A DNA stretch of 64,000 nt from Sipunculus nudus (GCA_026874595.1 CM049306.1:87371142-87435141), one strand, 5' to 3'. Shown: positions 47,901 through 62,900, counted from the first letter of the stretch. Translations and numbers: made by a program. Notes: generated by a model not told the origin, from the letters alone.

Positions 47901-50900
47901 GAATATTTATCATAATCGAATATTCATTATATTTGGACATCATTATATGTACACATAAATTATATCCGAAAATTCATTATATGAAACATTCATTATAGAA
48001 GAGCATGCATTATAGAAGAATATTCATAACAACCGATACATTCATTTTGGTGGACAGTCATTTTAGAACAAGAGTCATTATAAATAAATCATTATAGTCG
48101 AACATCTATTAAAGGTATATATTCATTATAGTCGAACTATCATTACCGTCGCAGGTCCATTCTGTCCAACATTCATTGTAGTTGACCACCAATTATATCC
48201 GAACATCTATTATATTCAAACTGCAATTAAAATACGAAAATTTGCTTCTAATATTTCAGTAATCGAGTATGAGCTAGCAGGAAAACGATTTATACAATCT
48301 GAAAATTTTAAATTCGTATAAATGGGGTTTCGGACATTGAATTATTGTTACGATAACCGACAATCTAGGTCTAATGTACATCACGAAATAGCCGACTGTG
48401 GTGACTGGTGATTTTGGCATTTTTCAGAATTCCTCCACCCAAGGTCCCACCACCGAATTTGTACAGTACCGTGCTGGTGGACGGAATAGTTATTGGTATA
48501 GTGGCGTTTGCAATTTCCATATCCATGGCAAAACTGTTTGCTAAGAAACACAACTATGAAGTGGATTCTAATCAAGTACGTCATAATAAAATTACATTTA
48601 TTTTATAAGATGCCGTAACTTGAGGATTACCAGTTAAAGGGACGGGACTGGTAACTTCTGTTTGGATTTCACCATATTGATATATTAAGTTTACGTGAAG
48701 TTTATTTGCTTTTGAATGTATGTATATGTGCATACACGTATATTTATTGTAGAATATATTGGAAAAGAATTTATGAATAATTATAAATTATAAATGTATA
48801 AACTAATTATAATTTATCATGAATTATAAATAAAGTGAAAATGATATTTTCCTAATAATAAAAAAATATACATTATTGAATACATTTTAGGAACTAATAG
48901 CGTACGGGGTGGTAAATGGTATATGCTCCTTCTTAAACTGTTATACGTCCGCCGCGTCCTTGACCAGGAGTCTTATCCAAGACGCCACGGGTGGCAAAAC
49001 TCAGGCAAGTTTCTTTGTCTGTTATATGTCTATATTAATAAGGCAAGATATCTGCGCCCTTAACGTGCATGTCTATGATGATGTTTTGGCAAATTATCTC
49101 TGTTCTTTGCGTGTGTATTGACTAAAGCAGGTTGTCTGTATCCGTTATTTTATGTACATGTTTATGATGATGAACCAAGTTATCTCTGTCATTGCATATG
49201 TTCATCAGGACTTTCCATTATGTCTGCGTGTACTATTACGAAAGCAATTTACCTCTGTGCGTTCCATGTTTATTTGAGATAAAGACTGTATATTGGCGTC
49301 TTTGAAAAGAAAATAGCATTCTTTGTCCGTTACGTGCTTTTCTGTGATTTAGCATGAATTTTTTTTTTTTTTTTTGCGTAACTTTGATAACAAGGACATG
49401 TCACTGACGTCCGTTATGTGTTTTTTTTTGTCATGGGCCCCTGTAATCTTTTTCCAATGTGTGCGGGATTATGGTTATGAAGACCAGTAAACTTTTGTGC
49501 TACTTGAATGTCTCTGAAAAAGAGGTTAAATTATCTCTGAATGTTTATTTACGCACTTTTTAGCAAAATATTTTACGATATATTCACCATATTGTCTTTG
49601 TAATTACACATCTGGATAATTTGGAGTGTAGCCTAATAGTTTTTGCTAGAAAGAGTAAACTCGTCACAGACTGATGGACTTGTTTTAACTGAGACAAGTT
49701 TTCTTGTTTCAGATTGCCGGGCTGGTATCTTCTGTTCTAATACTGGTCGTTCTTCTCGCCCTTGGTCCGCTTTTTGAACCTCTGCCGAACGTAAGAAGAA
49801 TTCTTTCAATTAAATGCAGGTTCACCTATCTGAAATAAAACAGCAAATATATCTCAGAAGATTATTTCAGTATAGATAAATGAATAAATAGACTTCAGTT
49901 CGTCTCACTATAAATGAATACAAAACCTTCCAGAATCCCAGCTTGTTTCCTCAACACATGCGACTTATTCCTCTTAATTTCGAGTTTTTTTTCTGTATAC
50001 ATTTAATGTTAAAAGTCGTTTCTTGCTTGATTACAGAGATAATATAAATGTCTAAATGAACAAACGCAACATATTTCAATTCAATCAAGATGTAATCACA
50101 GTGATTTCTTTTGGGATAACATTGATTTTAATATGTATCGTAAATCGTCAACAATTTAAATGATGCTATAGAAAGATGTTTTATTGTTCCTACGAAAAAT
50201 AGGAAAAGGCGCGAATGGTGTTATTCTTTGAAAAGGTGTGATTGTAAGATTATGTGTAATCTTCCTTCATTTCCTTATGAAAAAATATAACATATTCATA
50301 AAATTTGTGTTTTTAAAATGTTTAAGTTTTGAAAACTTGAAATATTAATGTACCGAAATACGTTTGTAGTTTGTAATGTCTTGCAGGCTATACCGGTGTT
50401 TTTTTACATTTTTCAGGCTGCACTGGCCGCCATCATTTTGGTGGCCCTGAAGGGTATGTTTCTACAGCTGACAGACTTAAAGCAGCTTTTCAGAATCAAC
50501 AAAGTCGACTTTGTAAGTTTTGTTTGAACCTTTCTGATTGCGTAGTGAATTAGACTCGCTCTCCTTTGGTTGAGTTTTTATTGGTCAGTTTATATCCGCC
50601 CGAATTATAGACTATAGACGGGCCGTATTATGGTACAGGCAGCGTCCGTATGTCCGTCAGTCCATTGGTCAACCTTTACCTACAATTTGTTCAAAGGATT
50701 GCATGAAACTGGCTATGAATAGTCGCTATCCATGAAATATCTCGCCTTATTTCGATTCTCTACAAAAGCTGTGAATATATGATGCCACAGGTCACAAGAT
50801 GTGGGATAATTTACTGAGACATTTTTCAAAGGACTTATGTATACCACTGCAGTGTCATTATTAAAATGCCGCATTGTGATAGTTATCAGTCGACTTCCAT

Positions 50901-53900
50901 GCATTATCTCAGCCTGTATAAACAAGGAGTTTACAGACTGTAAACTCCTTGGTATAAATAACGTTAATGTATTCCTGTAAAATATAAAAACAAATATTAA
51001 AAGCGCAAAAAAGTTTGAGAAAAATGTGAAAGAATGAAATCATCTGTGCAAGTCTTAAGAAACTTGTATCTTTTACGAAAATAAATCTAACCTGGTGTAT
51101 TCTGTACGGGGTTTTAGCGTTTTATGTATTCATTTGTTTGACTTGCTGATTGTGTCTAGTCAATGTACTTTTACAAGTGCTGCTGTATGTTTATCATTCA
51201 AGGCGTGCTGGCTGGTCGTGTTCCTGGCAACAGCTATCCTCGATGTTGATCTGGGTCTTATTGTTGGCTTGGGCTTTGGTCTGTTGACTGTCATAGTACG
51301 TACCCAGAGACCGGCAAGCATTGTCCTGGGCAGGCTTCCACACACAGATGTCTACAGAGATTCTAAGAAATATAACGTGAGTACATGCAGTCGATCCCGT
51401 TTAATTGAATATTGTAAGCTGATTATATCCTTTTTTATACCAATATGTATGTGTATGCCTTTTCCAAGTCAAACATGTCTATTAGATTTCGCTGAGGTAG
51501 ACTTACTTAGATAGAATTTACTTGCTCGAAGATTTTGTAATGTAGCACCGATAAAACAGATCAACTCCTAATATATTGTTTACGTAGAAGCGCTTGGTAG
51601 CTGGACGGACGAAATTTTAAGATTCATAAAAAAAGTTATACGTGCAACATTTCAGTACCTAGATTCAGTACCACCATTAAGTTTCAAAAATGGGTGCCTT
51701 AAAATATGATACATGTATATCAGAGGAAAACCGGGTATGTTTTGTTTATATTTGTGACTGAATGCCATGTTATCAGGCCTGTCCGCGTTGTAAATATTTA
51801 CAGAGGCTTGTAATTATAACTTTATTTATGTTCAACTAGAATACGGGTAGTCGACAAGCGACTACATGTATCCGCCAAAATCAGAGAAGGACGGGTGAAG
51901 TGAGGCATGGATTGAGTGGCAAGGGGAAATAGAGTTACATGTTTAACATGTTAGAATGGATCTCTGCCACATAAACTTGATTGTAGGTGGCGCCACCTGT
52001 TATTTGAACGAGAAACTATCCAAGATGTATACACGCAAAATTTCATGTATAAAAGTCAAACCACTGCAGAGATATGAGTGATTTTATCCTACAGCAGACA
52101 AACAGATGGACGCTGTGCAAAAATGGCTGCAGGTGGCGCCACCATTTTTGTGTATGTTATAAAGATATCCAAGGGCTACATTTGTGTAAATTTTTTTTCC
52201 TGATTGGTCAAACGAGTCCGGAGATATAAGCATTAATGTCTGCAGCGTGAACGTGAAGGAAGGTGGCGCCACCTGTCATAAAATCAAGAAAGCTATCTAG
52301 GATGTATACGCATGCTGAATCTTAAGTGAATTAGTCAAACCACTGCAGAGATATGAGTGATTTTAACCTGAGGCAAACAAACAGATGGACGCTGTGTAAA
52401 AAATGCTGCAGGTGGCGCCACCATTTTTTGTGTATGTTATAAAGCTATCCAAGGGCTACATTTGTGTAATTTTTTTTTCCTGATCGGTCAAACGGTTCCT
52501 GAGATATGAGCTTTGATGTCTGCAGCGTTAACGTGAATGTAGGTGGCGCCACCTGTCATAAAATCAAGAAAGCTATCTAGGATGTATACGCATGCTGAAT
52601 CTTAAGTGAATTAGTCAAACCACTGCAGAGATATGAGTGATTTTAACCTGAGGCAAACAAACAGATGGACGCTGTGCAAAAAATGCTGCAGGTGGCGCCA
52701 CCATTTTTGTGTATGTTATAAAGCTATCCAAGGGCTACATTTGTGTAAAATTTTTTTCCTGATTGGTCAAACGGTTCCTGAGATATGAGCTTTGATGTCT
52801 GCAGCGTTAACGTGAATGTAGGTGGCGCCACCTGTCATAAAATCAAGAAAGCTATCTAGGATGTATACGCATGCCGAATTTTAGGTGAATTAGTCAAACC
52901 ACTGCAGAGATATGAGTGATTTTAACCCAAATCAGATGAACAGATGGACACTGTGCAAACATGGTTGCAGGTGGCGCCACCTTTTTTTGTGTATGTCATA
53001 AAGCTATCCAAGGGCTACATTTGTGTAAAAAAAATTTTTCCTGATCGGTCAAACGGTTCCCGAGATATGTGGGTTTATGTGTGGAAGCAGACGCACAAAC
53101 GGACTCTGGGCAGAGAGGAAAGGTCAGAGGTCAAGGTCACTTGGTTAGGCACCAGTTCACATGTGACCCGATAATTTGTGTAAGTTTCGGAAAAATCCGT
53201 CCAGTAGTCTCAGAGGAGTTCTCTGGAAACGAACGCGGCGGCGGCGGAACCCGGTCAAAAACATAGTATCCGCAAAACTTCGTTTTGGCGGATACAATAA
53301 TTCCATGTGCAACACGCTTCAACTATTCCGTAAGTATCGTGTAAATTAACGTCTTATCAACATATCAAAATTATTTATTATAGATCCAAGAGATTCCGGG
53401 CCTGAAGATCTTCCGTTTTGAGTCTGCGTTGTATTACGCTAACAGAGATTTCTTCGTAGACCAGATCTTCCACAAGTCCGGTCTGGACCCACGAAAATTG
53501 ATGATTCAAAAGGCCAAGGTGACCTCCAGGAGACAGAAGGAAGAGACACAGAACGAGAAACTGAAGAAAGCAGCGGAGGAAAAGGTAGAATCTTGATACT
53601 GGTTACTATGATGACGAAGGGAGCATTTATAAAATAAACTTAGTCTTAGGAATGAGCAGAGATTGGCAACTATCAAAGGGAGCTATCCGCAAGATTGTTT
53701 AGGTTCTTTAAAATGATAATGTTTTCTCTTTATTTTTGGTATGGACTGAAGTGATTTATAAAACATAGAGGAACAGATCACTGATACCTTCTATCTCAGC
53801 AATATTATAACTGACGTTGGTACCATTTGACTTTTGTCACTCAACTCCTCTATGGCCACGCCTTGGAAATGCCTGCTTATGGCCGTGAACTGACGGGTCG

Positions 53901-56900
53901 GATACAGAAGCGGATCCAGCGGGGGGGGGGGGGGGGGGGGGGTTGGTTCTATGCATCTGGACTCCCATCCCCTTTTTCCAGCCGAAGCAATCTTCTTTTG
54001 TGGTTTTTTTTCATTAGTCCTCCTAGGATAGACCCCTCCTTTTCCTATATCCTGAGTCCGCCCCTAAGGATACCAGGTGTGTTCCACGGGGGTTATTTCC
54101 AATATTTCCCCATGAATCCCGAGAGATTAGACTTTTTTTTCCAACAAGAAATGTAATTGTTAATGGTAAAGTAAGTCCAATGTCATACGCGTGTAGACAC
54201 AAGAAACAAGTAAGGACATTCCTTTCCAAAGCTACCATATGTTTCATATGTTTTATGTTATATATTTAAGAAATCGCCGTTATATTTGCTTATTATTTGG
54301 AATCAAACTTAACATAATCAACGTATAGATATTGTGATTTAAGGGAGAGGTCGTCGCTAACGGCAGCCAAGTTAACCTTAGTCTGGACGCTAAATACCCC
54401 ATGCCTGAGAGCAGCCTGAAGTTTCTGATAATAGATTGCAGTTGTATGGGATTTATGGATACTGTCGGCATGTCTACACTTAAACAGGTAAGGTCACGGA
54501 ATATTGGAAAACATTTAATAGTTTACCAATTTATTTACCAATACCTTCGGTTATTGGTCGAAAAAAAAAAGTTTTAAGGGGTACAAATTCCGTCTTTCCC
54601 ACTGATAAATTTTCAAACCAGCCCCGTGTACTGAGATGGCAAAGTAAACCAGTCTGTGAAACCGTCCAGTGCAAGGTTTACCATATTTCATATTTTATGT
54701 TTCATATTTAAGCTAACGTTCTGCTCTAAGGGGATATAAAAATGAATTGTCCAGTATTAATGTTCTACTCACAAGTCATGTATTACACTGAATGAACCAA
54801 ATATGGCGTTGAGCACATAAAGTTACCATAATTAACTATCAAGATAATTATTTCGTTTGATATGGCCTTTAGCAGAAACCTAGAGGTTTTAGATTTTTAT
54901 TAGTTCGTGATTCCCTGCGCCTTCTTACAACCTTCCCTGGATTTTAGAATTAAACACTTCATTTTTAAACTGAAATATATATCTTGAACTTTTTGGATGC
55001 TAATAAGCTTAATTTTTGTCTAATACTTTTATTTATAATTATAATTGGTTTGAATACTTCCTTACAATGAGTCATTATCTTTCAGACAATATCAGAATAC
55101 GGCGATGTTGGAGTCACATCGTTTCTTACTAACATTAGGTGTAAGTAGCAAGGATATTTTTTTAATTTTATCAGATAAATATAGGAAAAATAATTTTCAC
55201 TTATATTAATAGCTGGCCACAAGTCATACTACTGATATATTTCTAACCTTTCACTTTAATACTATTCATGACATTGATTATAAAGTGGTTATGGAGATTG
55301 TAGAAACATTCCATTTCAAGAGAAATATTAAAAAAAATCTTCAGCCTGCAGCTCTTATATAAATAGTTTCTATATACATATGTGGAAAGACAATTATATA
55401 AAGATGATGTGGTAGACGTTCTCATTGATTTATACTGTTTTGCGTACCTTATTTCCAGTTGAAATCAGGGAAATGATGGAGTTATCAGATTTCTTTGATA
55501 GCGTCGATCCGAAACATGTGTACTTATCCGTCCATGACGCGGTATTGGCTGCGTTACACGAGCACGGCGGAGACCTGGAAGAGGTATGTTCGTGATTGGT
55601 TAACAAAGGTCAGTTGACCGTACCATGTGCGATCGTTTGACGTAACCTGATTGGCTACTTTGCAAAGTCTCATGCATTACGTAGTCAGTATATGGTATTT
55701 TAAGGGCCGTCTTCATACAAATGGGTTAAATACATTGACCCATCACACCGAAATTAAACTTTTTCATAACACTTTCTTATTTAAACCTATTCTTATCTAC
55801 ACTTCTGAATGCTAATGAAATTATCATGGTCCTCTGTAAGCAATTAAAGTGAACAAACCGTCATTGTTGAGGGTCATTATAGTATTATTATTATTATTAT
55901 ATTACAACATTTTTATAGCGCTTTATCCAATAAGATTATCGCTCTAAAGCGCTTTACATTAGGCAGTCATGTAAAATGAAAGAGTTGAAAAAAAACCTAA
56001 AGTAATACCTCAAGCAGGCGCGGATCGGGGGGGGGGGGGGATCCACATATGTAGGATGGGTTGTCCACTGATATTAAATGCCTGGGGTCTGGAGCAATGA
56101 AGTAACTTATGAGTTAAATCGTGAGGCATGCTTGGGCCCCCTTGGTATAACCATGATGACTTCTCAGTTGCAAAAATGGTATATAAGCTTGCCTCCAGAA
56201 GTCTAAAATAGTGCTGTTGCAACAGGCCCCTGTACTTTAAAGTGAAGTGTTAGGCATAAAACGTTTTCTATTTGAATATTTCAGACACAACGCACCTTAG
56301 GCACACCATTAGCCAGTCGAATTCAGATAAGGTATACAAATCCGCTTGAAGATCCGAATCTGGTTGTCAATGATGAGGTAAGTGTTTAAATATTAATATA
56401 TACAGCTAACGAACAATCAACAAACACAGAGCAAAGTTTTTGAGAGCCAGGGTCCGACCATCTCCTTTATATTAGCTATTGAGAGATATTGGAATTTACG
56501 GTGGCTGATTTAGGACACAGAAAAAAAATATTCATCTCGAGATCTCGAGATAATATTTCGAAATTTCGAGACAACATTTCCAGATTTCGACATAACATTT
56601 CGAAATCACGACATAACATCTCGAGATCTCGACATAAATTATCACAAAAAAAATATTTTGCTGCAGAAAAAAATAATTTATCTCGTGATCTCGAGATGTT
56701 AAGTCGAGATCTCGAGATATTATTTTGAGATCTCAAGATAACATCTCGAGATCTCGACATTAATTTTCAGAGAAAAAAAACTTTGTGAAAAATTTAAGGG
56801 AAAACAAACTTAGGTAAATTTGTCTTTTAGGCACTGATGGGGAATAAACCAGGTACTTCTCGGAAATTAACTGCTGGTCCACCAGGCTGCATTATCCCTA

Positions 56901-59900
56901 ATCCGGTCAACCATTATTTATTAAATACTTCATAATGTTTGAGGCAATGATGATCAATTAACCTTTGAACTATACAGGGATATATCGGCGGCCATTCTTC
57001 CGTCCGCTGTCAATCTGTTATCATACCTTTTCGTAACAACTGCTCATCGGATACAAAGAATATATGTAATAAATGTTAATTCTGGACCAAGTGAGCTACA
57101 GTTTTGGTAAGTGTATTACGTGCGTTTTTGAGTGCTAAGCATCTGTTTGAAAGTGCATGTACATTTTTTGGAATGTGGTATGTTATATCATCTTGGTAAA
57201 AGCAATAAAAAGTAATTAAAATGAAAGCGTAGGCTATATCATAACATATGCTTCTTTCATAATGCAGATTTGAAGAAAACAGTTTACACACATTTTTCTC
57301 ACAATTTTCGCAGACATTTTTATTGGTGGATTTGATTTGCCTAGATTTGGAACTATTGAAATCATGCAGGTCAAACTAATAGCCTTTTCAGGCAAAAAGA
57401 CCGGTCTGTAAAGTACTTGTCCGATTTGTCATATTCCAGAATATCCTATCCGAATAGTATAGACAAATTCTTGTTTCTATTACCATAGTGTCTTCAAATA
57501 TTATTATATAGGAAATATTCACACGAGAGCTTTGGGTCCTTGGGCACTTTTTTTAACTCTTATAGTGTGGTAAAATGTCGATTTGCATACCTGTACATAA
57601 TGACATGTGAACACAATGTAAATATACTTCAATAATATGTGGATTTTACTCGCCGGCCTTAATTGACTTCAATTGCAAATATAATTACATGAGTAAATGT
57701 GTACATGCAAGTGAATTGGTCTTCATAAACATTCACATGTTCAAGTCATTGTGCACATGTCACATTCAGTGTTTGTGTGGACTTGCATTGTCTTATGTAT
57801 ATACACACAAAGAACATTTAATGTGACAGAGTTTAAAATCAAGAAAAGTATTCTAGAAATGCCTAGCCACGACTATCTAATGAAGAAATTTCCAAACGAA
57901 AACAACTATCTACTATAATTATGCTTAATCAAATTCAAACACATACTTCAGATTCTAAGATTTCTACCTTGGTTTAAGTACCTTAATTATGAAGGAAACG
58001 AGATAACAAACTGATTAAGAACGAAATAATAGATTTATAAATAAAGTCTTTTCTAGGCTCTCGCCATGTCTAAAATGCCTTCAAATCCATCTACATTTTA
58101 AAAACATTTCCTCCTGCGGTTCCCCCTCCCGCTAACCCTCCAAACACCCCCCCCCCCCCCCCCTGCGCGCGCTCGATTGCTCGTTTCATTCGCACTGACA
58201 CTATCTCCCGATACTGAATTTCAAATCGTTGAGAGGTATGGGATTAGCTAATTTTTATGGAAGGTTCAATAGATTATGTTTATTTGACAAACGTCAGATA
58301 CCGGAGTCGGTCCCTTTTATTTTGTTTTGCTTCACGTCAATTAAGCTCAAATGGTTCCTACAACGCTCACGTGGACTTCTTTTCTTTGAAATTTTATCTC
58401 AAGATCTCGACTTAACATCTCGAAATCCCGACTTATCATCTCGAGATGTCGACTTATTTTCCCGGGATCTCGAATTAACATTTCGAGACAAATATTTTTT
58501 TTTCTGCAGCTTAATTGTTTTAAGTGGAATTTTATGTCGAGATCTCGAGATGTTATCTCGGGATCTCGAGATGAATATTTTTTTTTTGTGTGTGCCATAA
58601 ATCAGCAACGGTAGGAATTGATATGAAACTGATAATAACTGTTATCCTAAATCAGAAATACTTAAATGACCCATTTTCTTTTACATATTCGCTGGAGAAT
58701 GAACTGATAGTTCATACATTAGTCCGTTTTTACCTGATTTACCAGTTATCAATATGTCTGAGTTGCTTCAATGATGTTCTGGGCTTGCATCAGAAAAAAT
58801 ATGAACAGAACTAAAGGAAAAGTTAACTATGAATGTCATTTTAGAAAAATTTGAACTGCAGATGAATAGTTGGACTTGGGCGAGAAAAGCTGATTTTGCA
58901 ATGTGGCATGTTTTGCAATGCAATAATTGCGGGGGTACTAGAGGTATTTGGCCTCCAAACAAAGACGTATTAATGACAAGGTTCCAATGACCCTGAAGTA
59001 CCATAATGATAATGTAGATGTGTTTTCATTTAAAATTTAGATTTTGGTTTAGTGTAGTGTTTAACCTTGTTTTTTTAAATAACCCAACCAAAATGTAAAT
59101 CTTAGTATATAAGCAGTTAAAAATGTTCATGATGGAGTAAAGATTTAAATATTAGTATGTAATTTAAGTTATGGTTTATTTATTTTGCTGTTTTATGTAT
59201 TGTAAGCTGTCAGTCCTTAGCACTTTGACAATTGACAATGATAAAAATCATTACCTTTTTGTTCACATGTTAATAATGTATAAAAGATCATTTTGAAACA
59301 TAATCTGAAAATCAGGTGCCAATTTTTACAAACTTTATTAATGTTTAAAACTGCAAAATTAGAGGGATAATTTTCCATGGAATTCTCCACACAGCAACTC
59401 ATGTTTCATATGAATTATATGTTAAATCAATACTTCATGGCACACGGAAATACTAATCCACAAAACATTTTTACATACAAGACCAAATGTAACTTTATCA
59501 TATAGTTTTAACTGTTTTAGGTTAAATGGACATCATATGGATAATATTGGTTAAAATAGTTTAGATAAAATATGCAACATTAAATGTGATTTTCCAGGGT
59601 TTGGAGATGCACATTGCTTGCTTGTCTTACTTTCACATCTATGCTTTTCACCTTTTCTGTTGTGAATATTATCAGCCCGTTACCAAGAGGAACACTTACC
59701 AAGTATTTGTATGTTACTGACAAGACTATTTGTTTCTTCTTTAGGTGCCAAAGGTAACTAACACATACGTTGCACTAAACACTAACAACAGAACCGTATA
59801 AACTATTTAAAATCTTCCTATCGACTTAGGCCAATTTTAGTCTGATGCCAATATGAGATTAATATATCTAGGCCAAACCTTTACAAATGGGTGTTACTAT

Positions 59901-62900
59901 TTAATTTTGCTTTTCCTCCCCACCAATCAAACTTATCCTGCATGCTGCACAATTTAAGCACTCCAAGAGGAGTATGCTATTCAGTATATACCAAACTACA
60001 AACAAAACCCTCTACCAGTGCCAAACGGTGGCGCATGACGCAATGGACAGGCTATCTTTTATAGGCCAAAGCGATGTTCCAGGTCTGCTTTATTATAGGA
60101 CTACCTTTTGTTATTAGAAAAATATAACATAAATTATATCTGCACAGAGTAAAGATAACTCGAAGAGAGATTCATATACTGTGTTTGATAAATCCAAATA
60201 TCGTTTAACAGACTGATCTGCTCTTGATGTGTATACTAACCGTTTTACATATACCAACATGAATATTATGTTCAGTCTGAATGGAGATCACAGGTAAATG
60301 ATAAATGGCCAACGTGATTGCTGGGATACACGTTAATATTCAAAGTTAATTCAATTTGAAAATTTATTTACCAAGGACCAAAATTTGCACAGCAAACAAG
60401 ACTAGGTTGGTAACGTAGACACTTGACTTTATTCCAGATCTGTTGAAATGTTGTTACAGAAGAATGGAGGTATCTGTGCTGTGTACGCCTCTCTCTGACA
60501 GAACCGTACAGTCTAGCTGTGGGGCATGCACGATACAAGAGTTTTGGCCACTCTGCCAAGGCCTGCGTTGGCCTGCAGCAGAGATGGTCAGTCTCACTGA
60601 CCCTGACTCTCTCAAAGCGCGCACTACAGATAGTTTTGTTCAACATGACCTCATAGATTCATTTTCATAAAATGACTTCACCATTTCGTCACAAGGAGTA
60701 TTCCTGATTGGGTGACCTAACATTGAATTGTGTCAATAATGACGTTAGAACATGCTAATCCAAATTACATGGCTTTTTGGAACGTGATTAAAAAGAGTTG
60801 TATTCTGAGATTACCAAAACAAATATGTTTACACTCATCTCACTTGGTATATCAAGTATCACCATCTGAACAACATTTATTATAATGCCCTGGTAGGTTC
60901 TAGTCAGAGTTACATCCGTGGTTTTGATTACTGTCCACTGTCGGTCTTTGTGAAAACAATAAGGGGGAGGCTTAATGACTAGAGCATTATTTCAGTTCCC
61001 TTTTAATCAAATCCTTGAACAAAGCCTTTCTCTGCCTGTCTGAATATCAGGTCACACATCCTGATTGATCGATATTCTCTATCACTCCATGTATTTTAAG
61101 TTTAAGTTTAATTACCAATATTTAAAGTTACAACTCCATAACAATACAACCCTTAAGTAAATGGCGATAAACCAAAGTTAAAACTTGTTTATCAAGTCCT
61201 GAAAGTATTATTTAGGTAAAGGACTATGGCCCAAAATGTACAAACATTGATTAAGGTACCCCGCCCCCCTTCCTGCTGAGCCGAGACTATGCTTGCTGCT
61301 GCTTTAGTAACCTGAATAGCTCCAAGTGTAACTTGTGATTTCAGCGACAGGACGACCCTCTGCTTCAGGAAGATAAATCAGAGGGACAAGTCAGTGCTGA
61401 AAAAGGGGTAGGACCTCGGTAACATCACTATAAACCCTCACCCCAACCCTACCTTGCCAGATTAGAATAGACTAGTATCCTGCCTTCTCACTGTATCCCC
61501 ATAAAAAAGCCAACTTTAACAGTAGGCAAGGCTAACATGTTCCACATTTTATCATATGATCTAGCCATGGTTATGCTATTCCAACTGGTTGTGCTTCAAA
61601 CAAGACCGCTGCAGGAAGGAAAACTTGCTTTGTTGTTGCTAAATGTTTTCTTTACTCAGTGATTGGTTTGTTCGCTTTGCTAACTTGCATGATCTGCAAA
61701 CCCATCTGCAATTATTCTGGAAATCCTAAAACTAAAAACACACAATATTGCTTCACAGATAGTTTAACAAGAATTGCTATTAGATTTTAAACCGCTTCAG
61801 CCACCTACTGACGTCAACCCTCCAACAATCAATGTATTTTCTTGGCAAGCTGGCAATATTTTATTTATTGCGTCTCGAACGGTAACACAAAAAAATACTT
61901 GAAAGTGCTGATTCTAATAATATTTGAATCAGTATTGCACTGTTATCTAGATATCCACATCTGTTTATTCAAATCTTTCCAACTCATTTAATTAGCACAT
62001 AAAGGACTTTGAAGAATTTAAGATAAGGAAGCTAGTCAGACAAAATTTAGAAAATGACGTTTTTAATTATTTGAGCATGCCATTACAGGCAAAGGGTGCC
62101 ATTTTCTAAGGCACCTCATCAGAACCAGATTTTGAATGTGTATTTTGTATTTTCGTCATTGACCATCTATACCACCACCTGTGGCGTAGAAGAACCCTTG
62201 AACATTACTCTAGTTTGAATCGTTGTGACACACTTTCGCTGTGTCACTGTGTTAACATCAAGTACAAGGGACCTCGCTGAACTGATAGAAAGAGGAAAAC
62301 TGTACATTCAAATGCAAACATAAATTTTATAGGTGATTCGCTTAGGAATTTATAGAAGTAAAAGATAAGTCAGTAATATATAACCCCCAGGCAGGCAAAT
62401 ATTGAAAATTATGTATTTACAGATATGTGCCACATGACATCATTGCCTAGAGAAAAATGTTTGACATTTGCAAATCAAAAATATGAAAACATGCATAGCA
62501 ATATCTTTGGTATGAAATCAACCGTGACCATTGTTTTAGTTGTATTCGCAAAATGTGAATAAATGATGTGCTTTTGTCGTTGCTTCTTCCTCCCCTAATT
62601 TTTTTTATCAATATCTGCTTTGTAAATAGGACAGGGGACATTTTTAAATAATATACTATAATCTTCTATTAAACATTAAATTTAAGTTTTAAGCTGCATG
62701 CACACATCAATTAATCTATGTTTCTGCAATTTGTAAAGATATAACCTCAGTGTTTCTTCTACCACATTAATGATAATGAGTGCTTGTACATTAATTGTTG
62801 ACTAATTACTTCTACAATACACTACGTGGTATAATTCACATTCTTTTAACATGTATTAATTTACCACCATTTGTTTGTGCTTGTGTAGGCTTTGCCGAGA

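Larger units (their letters stand above)
56378..61344 (+). other. SLC26 intron 16 (5.0 kb)
   Basis: Holds an inverted pair of CTCGAGAT-rich elements (56490-56790 and 58375-58610), a poly-C run near 58150 and a possible 9-nt microexon at 59745-59753. The rest is AT-rich unique sequence. Confidence 0.65.

Noticed and set aside
60443-60670. 75-codon ORF in intron 16, including a GC-richer stretch
   Set aside because: No recognisable domain, lacks flanking splice sites in a useful phase, and is not needed for the SLC26 reading frame.
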